A stretch of DNA of 11,695 bases from Prevotella sp. UBA7782 (GTDB lineage: Bacteria > Bacteroidota > Bacteroidia > Bacteroidales > Bacteroidaceae), in NCBI GenBank assembly GCA_002480935.1, contig DLDC01000220.1:19298-30992 (forward strand), in the 5' to 3' direction. The notes under the pieces were generated by a model that was not told where the DNA came from, made no database searches, and worked only from the letters and a program-made list of their open reading frames with translations. The position numbers were made by a program, and so were the translations under genes. Below are positions 6,711-11,695 of this stretch, piece by piece (the first letter of the stretch is position 1; each line of letters starts with the position of its first letter).

Positions 6711-7529
6711 ATGAATGTCATAAACAGAAACTTCTTCAGACTGTTGCGCTCAGGAGCGTTTAATGAGAAAGGAAACATCGAACCGATGTCGGCCTTTAAA
6801 TGGAACAGGCTCTATCAGATGGTGGAAGCACAAAGCGTGACGCCCGTCTTCACGCAAGGGGTGAACAGGCACGCCGATGACAAGGGGCTGAACCTGCCTA
6901 AAGAGCTTATAGGCAAGGTGCAGTCTATCATCAACAACAAGACGGTGGCGCGGCATAACATCGTGAACATGAAGGTGCATCTGGCCAATGGCTTCCTTAA
7001 CAGACGGCTTGGCAAGGTGTTTCATGACGAAAGACACAGCATAGACACAAGCACGGAGACAATGAACTTGCTGCGCATCATCATCTTTAACGTAGATGCC
7101 ATGCTCAATCAAGGCATGAGTCTGGACGGCATTATCCAGCTGGGAGAGTATCTGCGAACAAAAGGTGACAAGGTGGACTTTGTGAAGCTAGACGCCTGGC
7201 TCACGCGTCTGCACATGCAAGACATGGCCCAACTGGAAGGCAGCATACTCATAGCAGTGTTCGGATTCGAGCAAGACGAGATTCCTTTTGTGCAAAAGGT
7301 GGAGAAAGATGCCTATAAACTGACCCTGCGCTCCATATCTTACCTTGCCAAAGACACGGCCAAGGAATGGCATTTCAGGCAGAACAACGCCGGATTTCTG
7401 CAAAACAACTCGGCCGTTTTGAGGCGTAACCTGCGCAGAAGTATCCGTTACATAGGCTACGCACCACTGGAAACTATCAGCAACTTCTTCTCCAACTTCG
7501 CCCGTTCGCTGCAAGAAATAGAGGAATAA
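6711..7529 (+). CDS. Unknown protein resembling a nucleotidyltransferase (NTP_transf_5-like) without its catalytic core
   Basis: A 272-residue soluble protein with no signal peptide, 3 nt after the antiporter stop, so almost certainly co-transcribed. Residues 7-50 (NFFRLLRSGAF, WNRLYQMVEAQSVTPVFTQG) resemble the N-terminus of Bacteroidales NTP_transf_5 nucleotidyltransferases. Residues about 110-200 (TMNLLRIIIFNVDAMLNQG, VDFVKLDAWLTRLHM, VFGFEQDEIPF) resemble their C-terminal helical part. The segment that should lie between, with the G-x-D-x-D metal-binding motif, is absent: the chain passes directly from about residue 100 to the C-terminal-like part. A basic tail (LRRNLRRSIRYIGY, 237-250) precedes an acidic end. 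The likeness is by eye and function is unknown; a non-catalytic scaffold or regulator is possible. The coding call is strong because the frame is long and tightly packed. Confidence 0.8.
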   Translation: MNVINRNFFRLLRSGAFNEKGNIEPMSAFKWNRLYQMVEAQSVTPVFTQGVNRHADDKGLNLPKELIGKVQSIINNKTVARHNIVNMKVHLANGFLNRRLGKVFHDERHSIDTSTETMNLLRIIIFNVDAMLNQGMSLDGIIQLGEYLRTKGDKVDFVKLDAWLTRLHMQDMAQLEGSILIAVFGFEQDEIPFVQKVEKDAYKLTLRSISYLAKDTAKEWHFRQNNAGFLQNNSAVLRRNLRRSIRYIGYAPLETISNFFSNFARSLQEIEE

Positions 7530-7538
7530 GCGAGCCCG

Positions 7539-7550
7539 CGAAGGCCCGGA
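7539..7550 (+). repeat. Gene-end 12-mer, copy 2
   Basis: CGAAGGCCCGGA begins exactly 10 nt after the last base of the stop codon ending at 7529, matching copy 1 after uxaA in both sequence and offset. The surrounding 7531-7577 is GC-rich and can form short GCCC/GGGC stems, but has no T-tract. Confidence 0.5.
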
Positions 7551-7606
7551 CAGGGCAGACGATGCAGGCGCCGGGGCTTAAACATCTTTAAAAAAGGCCT
7601 TAACTC

Positions 7607-7637
7607 TTGTTGCTAATAGATATTTTTATTAACTTTG
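7607..7637 (+). promoter_or_regulatory. Promoter for lysozyme gene, immediately at the start codon
   Basis: TAACTTTG at 7630-7637 is an exact TAnnTTTG match. TTG at 7607-7609 lies 20 nt upstream as the -33 element. The box ends 6 nt before ATG 7644, so the transcript should begin at or within a few bases of that ATG. Confidence 0.65.
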
Positions 7638-7643
7638 CAAGTT

Positions 7644-8342
7644 ATGAAAACGAGACGTATCTTACTGGCCGTCGCTGCCTTATTGGCCTTTACGACGGCA
7701 CATGCACAATATTATATTCAGTGTGAAGACACTTGCCGGCACATTCACGGCATAGATATGAGCCACTACCAAGGCAGTGTGTGGTGGGAAACTGTGGGCA
7801 ACAACGGACGTATGGACTATGTTTACCTCAAAGCTTCAGAAGGAAGCAGCAACGTAGACCAACGATATCTCGAAAATATTGCTATGGCCCGCAGATACCA
7901 TCTGTACGTTGGCTCATATCATTTCTACCGGCCCAGACAGCCGCAAAGAGAGCAACTGCGCAACTTCAGGGCACAGTGCAGGCCGCAAGACCAGGACCTT
8001 GTGCCCATGATAGACGTGGAAACAACCGGCGGACTGTCTTCAAGGGCACTGTGCGACTCGCTGCATCTGTTTCTGCAACTCGTTGAGAGAGAATATCACT
8101 GCAAGCCTCTCATCTACACAGGACAGAACTTCTACAATGCGCACATGGCCGGGCAGTTTGACAAGTATAAGTTTATGATTGCCAAGTACAGCAGTATAGA
8201 ACCCGCGCTGATAGACGGTAAGGACATCTTTGCGTGGCAATATACCGGCAAAGGCTACCTCAACGGAGTGAACGGCTACGTAGACAAGAGCCGGCTCATG
8301 GGCAGACATACCATCGGCGAGATAAGATACAGAAGACGATAA
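7644..8342 (+). CDS. Exported GH25-family lysozyme (muramidase)
   Basis: A 232-residue GH25 glycoside hydrolase; members cleave the N-acetylmuramic acid to N-acetylglucosamine bond of peptidoglycan. A cleavable signal peptide is clear (MKTRRILLAVAALLAFTTAHA, expected cut after residue 21), so it acts in the periplasm or outside. Family landmarks in order: HGIDMSHYQG with Asp38, VYLKASEGSS near 60, GSYHFYRP near 90, PMIDVE with the catalytic pair Asp124 and Glu126, PLIYTGQNFY near 155, FMIAKYSS near 177, FAWQYTGKG near 196 and GYVDKSRLMG with Asp214. Length is typical of a single catalytic domain. A start at TTG 7635 is ruled out because it falls inside the -7 box. The next gene starts 34 nt downstream without its own obvious promoter. 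Confidence 0.92.
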   Translation: MKTRRILLAVAALLAFTTAHAQYYIQCEDTCRHIHGIDMSHYQGSVWWETVGNNGRMDYVYLKASEGSSNVDQRYLENIAMARRYHLYVGSYHFYRPRQPQREQLRNFRAQCRPQDQDLVPMIDVETTGGLSSRALCDSLHLFLQLVEREYHCKPLIYTGQNFYNAHMAGQFDKYKFMIAKYSSIEPALIDGKDIFAWQYTGKGYLNGVNGYVDKSRLMGRHTIGEIRYRRR

Positions 8343-8376
8343 CATCAAATCAACATTTTAACTATCCATATTTATT

Positions 8377-9651
8377 ATGATCATCAAATGTCCTGAATGC
8401 GGCCATCAGGTTAGTGACAAGGCGCCTGTATGCCCTAGTTGTGGCGTAGAAATAGCAGGCCATATCGTTCGTTGCGAGAATTGCGGCGAGATATATCTAC
8501 GTGAAGAGGGTGCCTGCCCCAACTGCCATCACACCAACAGCAATGCTGCAGCAACGAAGGATGCCGAATATGACATGACTGAAAAGGCTCAGCCCACCGG
8601 CAGCGTGGTGGAGACAGATGACATAGACGAAGAGCCTGTGACGGCTGATGGCGACAACAGCGCAGACGAGGAAGACGTGCCCGTGGTCACTCCGCTATAC
8701 GAAGACGCGCCGCAAATGGCGGCACCAAGGCCTCAAAGCAAGCAGCAAAAGCCCAAGCAAGGCACAAAGAGCTCTGGCAAAGGAAGCGATGGGAATAAGA
8801 AAAGCAAGGGAAGCGTCATGTTTGTGTCCTTTGTTATCGCAATATTAATCTGCGCGCTGTTCTCTTATTTCTATATGGACTCGCGCAAAGACGAAGAGGC
8901 TAAGGAGTATAGCACGGCCATGACGACCAACGACCCCACGGTTATGCAGCAATATCTCAACACCTATAGCAATGCGCCACAAGACCATCTGAACAATGTT
9001 AAGGACAGGCTGAACAAGCTGAAAAACCTGGATGAGGACTGGCAAAATGCCAGAGTAAGCAACACCAAGGAGGGTTATGTAAACTATATTGAGACACATC
9101 CCAACTCAAAGCACAAGCAAGAAGCGCTTAATCTGATTGACGATATAGACTGGCAATATGCTCAAAGGGCTAATACAGAGGACTCTTACAGCGTGTATAT
9201 ATCACAACATGGAGCCGGTAAATATGCCAAAGAGGCAGCCGAAAGGGTGAAACAGATGATGCAGAAGGAGAAAGATGCCGCTACACCATCATCTACTGAA
9301 ACAGCCAACGCAACTAGCTTGATAAGGAAATTCTTCCAGGCGGTAAACTCAAAGAATCGCTCCGGCGCGGCCAACGTGCTCTCAGAGAATGCCACAGTGG
9401 CCGGAAAGAGCAACGTAGCCGACTTCATTAACGACCAGTTTCAGGCTGACGTGAAGAACATGAACTGGCATTTGGGTGACGTAACAAGCATCGTTAAGAA
9501 GCCCACTGAGGGATCTACACCTGCTTTCCACGTAAATATGACAGCCACAAAAGCTATCGAACGCCAAGACGCACACGTGGAAGTGAAGTACAATATATCT
9601 GCTGACATCGCCAATGGCAAGATAACTCAGATACAGCTCAACAAGCAATAA
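8377..9651 (+). CDS. Zinc-ribbon single-pass membrane protein with tandem repeats and NTF2-like C-terminal domain
   Basis: A 424-residue protein of unknown function. Two zinc ribbons open it: Cys5/8/19/22 and Cys33/36/47/50, both with C-x2-C-x10-C-x2-C spacing. An acidic, then Pro/Gln/Lys-rich linker (about 52-145) leads to one transmembrane helix (about 146-166), flanked by Lys on the inner side, so the ribbons should be cytoplasmic and the rest periplasmic. The outer part has a degenerate repeat (about 171-220), then two 37-residue repeats (221-257 and 258-294), each starting DWQ.A and sharing T...Y..YI..H. Residues 312-424 look like an NTF2/SnoaL-type fold (SLIRKFFQAVNSKNRSGAANVL, then beta strands). 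The layout recalls cell-envelope proteins such as TcaA, though homology is not established. It probably shares the lysozyme transcript, hinting at an envelope role. Confidence 0.88.
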   Translation: MIIKCPECGHQVSDKAPVCPSCGVEIAGHIVRCENCGEIYLREEGACPNCHHTNSNAAATKDAEYDMTEKAQPTGSVVETDDIDEEPVTADGDNSADEEDVPVVTPLYEDAPQMAAPRPQSKQQKPKQGTKSSGKGSDGNKKSKGSVMFVSFVIAILICALFSYFYMDSRKDEEAKEYSTAMTTNDPTVMQQYLNTYSNAPQDHLNNVKDRLNKLKNLDEDWQNARVSNTKEGYVNYIETHPNSKHKQEALNLIDDIDWQYAQRANTEDSYSVYISQHGAGKYAKEAAERVKQMMQKEKDAATPSSTETANATSLIRKFFQAVNSKNRSGAANVLSENATVAGKSNVADFINDQFQADVKNMNWHLGDVTSIVKKPTEGSTPAFHVNMTATKAIERQDAHVEVKYNISADIANGKITQIQLNKQ

Positions 9652-9653
9652 GC

Positions 9654-9727
9654 TCTGAATTACGCCTCTTCGGTGAGATGACAACGGGGAGTTGGTCGTG
9701 AGAGAAAGGCACGACAAGACATTCAGA
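9654..9727 (+). other. Potentially structured 3' untranslated region
   Basis: TCTGAAT (9654-9660) and ATTCAGA (9721-9727) can close a domain starting 2 nt after the zinc-ribbon gene. Inside it, CAAC (9682-9685) pairs with GTTG (9691-9694), and GTCGTG (9695-9700) pairs with CACGAC (9710-9715). This is upstream of, and separate from, the terminator hairpin. Confidence 0.3.
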
Positions 9728-9750
9728 ATATAAAAAAACACACATAGAAG

Positions 9751-9792
9751 GCCTCTTCCTGAGACACAAAATCAGGTAAGAGGCTTTTTTTT
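9751..9792 (+). terminator. Strong intrinsic terminator of the lysozyme/zinc-ribbon unit
   Basis: GCCTCTT (9751-9757) pairs with AAGAGGC (9778-9784), and CCTGA (9758-9762) pairs with TCAGG (9772-9776). This gives 12 base pairs with one bulged T (9777) and a 9-nt loop, followed directly by eight T (9785-9792). It lies about 100 nt after the zinc-ribbon stop. Confidence 0.92.
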
Positions 9793-9929
9793 ATCCACAC
9801 CCAGACAATGCCAAACCAACCTGTCCAAACACGCATATAGAACATACTGATATGTAAAATAGAACACATTATTCGGTTAAGAATATTTAAAAATTCATCT
9901 AAGAAAGTACACCCAATCGAAAATAATTC
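9793..9929. other. AT-rich intergenic stretch without visible genes
   Basis: No frame of useful length, no RNA gene signature and no convincing repeat is visible here. It opens the 427-bp gene-free region between the zinc-ribbon unit and the convergent glycoside hydrolase; the following part contains the promoter-like box, candidate small RNA and second terminator listed separately. Confidence 0.6.
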
Positions 9930-9937
9930 TATCTTTG
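9930..9937 (+). promoter_or_regulatory. Promoter-like -7 box without an annotated gene
   Basis: TATCTTTG is an exact TAnnTTTG match on the plus strand. No TTG-like -33 element stands at the expected place (about 9906-9911 reads AGTACA), so the promoter is half-supported. No protein gene follows in this direction before the terminator at 10134. Confidence 0.4.
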
Positions 9938-9941
9938 CGTT

Positions 9942-10164
9942 GTGAAATAAGAATTTTTGAGATAAACAAACTTACATTATAAGCTATCAGAACCAGATTA
10001 TGCTTACATGAAAGACTGAAAAATACGCATAAAAAATGAATTTTTAAATGGTTATATTTAAGAAAACTACATGTAATTTGAATTTTATGACCGGTAAAAC
10101 TCTTCAATAGGACATTGTAAACCCACCGGTCGGGTGAGGCTTTTTCTATGAAGCCTCACTTTTT
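9942..10164 (+). ncRNA. Candidate small RNA of about 220 nt
   Basis: The span is bounded by the -7 box at 9930-9937 and a strong same-strand intrinsic terminator at 10134-10164, and it holds no convincing protein gene. It is AT-rich for most of its length. It contains a 7-bp inverted repeat, GACCGGT (10089-10095) with ACCGGTC (10125-10131), just ahead of the terminator hairpin. The longest plus frame noticed is 20 codons (10048-10110). It does not match tmRNA, SRP RNA, RNase P or 6S RNA in any way I can recognise. The start is an estimate from the box position. Confidence 0.33.
10134..10164 (+). terminator. Strong plus-strand intrinsic terminator with no visible gene
   Basis: GTGAGGCTT (10134-10142) and AAGCCTCAC (10151-10159) form a perfect 9-bp stem around an 8-nt loop, followed by five T (10160-10164). 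On the minus strand no T-tract follows the hairpin, so it is oriented for plus-strand transcription. The unit upstream already has its own terminator at 9751-9792, 340 bp earlier. Confidence 0.85.
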
Positions 10165-10192
10165 GCATACTCATTTCATGACGAAGCAGGCT

Positions 10193-10217
10193 AGGGCTTG
10201 CATGGCCTAATGCCCCT
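10193..10217 (-). other. Weak hairpin just after the glycoside hydrolase stop
   Basis: On the minus strand AGGGGCAT can pair with ATGC and CCCT around a 6-nt loop, with a 3-nt bulge, starting 2 nt after the stop codon. No T-tract follows. It may end or protect the minus-strand mRNA, but the support is slight. Confidence 0.25.
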
Positions 10218-10219
10218 TG

Positions 10220-11695
10220 TCAGAGGGTCTTCTTATAATAAAAAGCTCCTAATCTGTGCCATCCTTTCTTGCTCAGACCGTAGAGCCAATAAGCTCCATA
10301 GGGCACATAAGCCAACGATATATATCCTTTAGAAGGCTTAATGTAAGAACGTACCACTCCACCAACAACATTTCGCAACTGGAAATACTTAAAATCTCCT
10401 TCCGAAACGCATTGCGGCACCTTCAACTCGTCTGCTTTACACAACAGCAAAGGGACAGTCGGACCTTCTTGTGAGGGCACGTAATCCATGCTTTGCAGGG
10501 CTTTGCTCTCATTGCCATACCTGTCCATGCCCGTAACAGCAACGTATATGGGTTGCCCTTTATCCGGTAGGATCAGTTCATTACGGGTATATCGCACCGC
10601 AACAAGGTTTCGTGCGTCGGCAATATCAACAGGGCTGGAGCACGAAACATATATATTATAATAAGGTGTAGTACCTTTCCAGCTCATCATTATTCGATTT
10701 CCGTTCACTTCATGAGGCTTTTCTGTCCAAGCGGGAGAGTGCGGAGGCTCTGTGCTCTGCCACGTTAGGGCTGGCGTAAGGGCCGGATAAGCATCGACAA
10801 AGTCATTTGCATAAAGGCGCAAGCCCTTGACATTATGGGTGAAAAAAGAGCTTCTGAAATAGGCATGCCCCATATTCAACTGCCTAAGCACATACAACTG
10901 ACGCGTAATATCCCCCAACTGCCATGAGCCTAAAGACGGATCAAGAAAATAAGCTCCTAGTCCCGGGACGACCGTTCGGCCGAAGCTGTTCTCTTGCCAG
11001 TCGGCTGCAAAGGGATAAAATTGGTTTCCTTGGAAATACATCATGGGATAAACCTGGTCCATAATGCCCTCTTCCAGCCATTGCTGAGCGGGCTGATTGC
11101 CTTTTGTATAGGCGTTCCAACCATATGAACTGTATCGGCTCAGGTCAGAATATTTGCCTATGGGAGCGCAAGAAACCTTTATCCAAGGCTTCACTGCCTT
11201 CACTTCACGGTACACAGTACGCACTATACGAGTGATATTTGCCCTTGCCTGCTCATGACTAACCCGCAATCGCCATTGCTCAGGATAGCGTATATAATCC
11301 AAATGAATGCCATCCACATCATAATCTCGCGCTATTTGCTTGCAGAAAGTGCCTATATAGGAGGCCGAAATAGGCCTTTCTGGATCGAGAAAAGCATCAT
11401 TTCCTATTCTCTTAACAGGCAGGCCATTGGCCCTAAGTGTTCTGGCACCTATTCCGTTCCACTTGCCTGCCGGGATAACAACCACCCAGGCATGGAGTTC
11501 CATGCCTCGCTTATGGCACTCAGATATGGCAAAAGCCAAGGGATTATAGCCAGGCGAGCGACCGGGAATGCCACTAAAAGCACCGTCCCAAGGTTCCATA
11601 GAGGAAGGAAAAGCCGTGGTTGCCCTAATGCGGACCTGCATGAGCACCGTGTTGATGTTAGACTCTTGCAAGTTGTCTAGTATCTCTTCGAGCTC
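10220..11695 (-). CDS. GHL10-family (YddW/DigH-like) glycoside hydrolase, N-terminus outside window
   Basis: 491 codons are visible, open to the right edge; the signal peptide and first barrel strand lie beyond it. Residues here count from the first visible codon. The barrel begins with LDNLQESNINTVLMQVR and continues with NPLAFAISECHKRGMELHAW (about 51-70), FLDPERP near 102, DYDVDGIHLDYIRYP (about 124-138, acidic residues at the putative active site), GIMDQVYPMMYFQ near 210 and VPGLGAYF near 243. This order matches GHL10 proteins; E. coli DigH (YddW) acts on peptide-free peptidoglycan glycan strands. A fibronectin-III-like domain follows (about 315-404), ending with TGMDRYGNES, then about 88 residues of unassigned beta-rich tail (GAYWLYGLSKKGWHRLGAFYY). 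It is probably exported and may work on envelope or dietary glycans. It is convergent with the lysozyme unit. Confidence 0.9.
   Translation of the reverse strand, partial: ELEEILDNLQESNINTVLMQVRIRATTAFPSSMEPWDGAFSGIPGRSPGYNPLAFAISECHKRGMELHAWVVVIPAGKWNGIGARTLRANGLPVKRIGNDAFLDPERPISASYIGTFCKQIARDYDVDGIHLDYIRYPEQWRLRVSHEQARANITRIVRTVYREVKAVKPWIKVSCAPIGKYSDLSRYSSYGWNAYTKGNQPAQQWLEEGIMDQVYPMMYFQGNQFYPFAADWQENSFGRTVVPGLGAYFLDPSLGSWQLGDITRQLYVLRQLNMGHAYFRSSFFTHNVKGLRLYANDFVDAYPALTPALTWQSTEPPHSPAWTEKPHEVNGNRIMMSWKGTTPYYNIYVSCSSPVDIADARNLVAVRYTRNELILPDKGQPIYVAVTGMDRYGNESKALQSMDYVPSQEGPTVPLLLCKADELKVPQCVSEGDFKYFQLRNVVGGVVRSYIKPSKGYISLAYVPYGAYWLYGLSKKGWHRLGAFYYKKTL

Noticed and set aside
7530..7606. 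GC-rich stretch after the unknown gene as an intrinsic terminator
   Set aside because: Short GCCC/GGGC pairings are possible, but there is no stable uninterrupted stem followed by a T-tract.
7635..7643. TTG start giving the lysozyme three extra residues
   Set aside because: The TTG is part of the -7 promoter box, and the ATG at 7644 begins a standard signal peptide.
9895..10107. 70-codon minus-strand open frame in the AT-rich intergenic region
   Set aside because: Composition follows the AT-rich DNA (many Ile, Phe, Lys, Ser), with no motif, no upstream promoter box and no neighbour support.
10048..10110. 20-codon plus-strand frame inside the candidate small RNA
   Set aside because: Too short to distinguish from chance and no recognisable feature. 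It is noted in the RNA entry only because a tiny peptide cannot be excluded.

Overview
The window looks like chromosomal DNA of a Bacteroidales bacterium, most likely Prevotellaceae. Promoter candidates follow the Bacteroidetes pattern (TAnnTTTG at -7 with a TTTG-like -33 box). Start codons generally lack strong Shine-Dalgarno sequences. The proteins (498-residue altronate dehydratase, KdgK, Eda, zinc-ribbon membrane protein, GHL10 hydrolase) resemble Bacteroidales versions. The genus is an inference from sequence style, not from a database match.

Positions 1-3700 hold a 2-keto-3-deoxygluconate (KDG) module. On the minus strand, kdgK (1394-2416) is followed by eda (667-1338) and then by the N-terminal part of a lipoprotein-like DUF5112/DUF5113-type sensor that runs off the left edge. 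That last gene has no usable ATG in its open frame, which suggests a one-base frameshift in its first codons. Divergent from kdgK is a LacI-family regulator (2634-3698); the 217-bp gap between them holds a promoter for each direction.

Positions 3700-7530 hold a plus-strand unit: a repeat-rich, palindromic intergenic element, then uxaA (altronate dehydratase, 3869-5365), an NhaC-family antiporter (5424-6707) and a 272-residue protein of unknown function (6711-7529). The last resembles the flanks of an NTP_transf_5-type nucleotidyltransferase without its catalytic core. UxaA makes KDG, KdgK phosphorylates it, and Eda splits KDPG into pyruvate and glyceraldehyde-3-phosphate, so both arms around the regulator belong to one hexuronate catabolic route. 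UxaB, UxaC and a dedicated hexuronate importer are not in this window.

Positions 7600-9800 hold a separate plus-strand unit: an exported GH25 lysozyme whose promoter lies so close to its ATG that the mRNA should be leaderless or nearly so, then a zinc-ribbon, single-pass membrane protein with tandem 37-residue repeats and a likely NTF2-like C-terminal domain. A strong intrinsic terminator ends the unit at 9751-9792.

Positions 9793-10219 are AT-rich and carry no convincing protein gene, but they do contain a TAnnTTTG box and a second, strong plus-strand intrinsic terminator. That terminator serves no visible gene, so a roughly 220-nt small RNA is plausible. The right end is a minus-strand GHL10 (YddW/DigH-like) glycoside hydrolase whose N-terminus lies outside the window.
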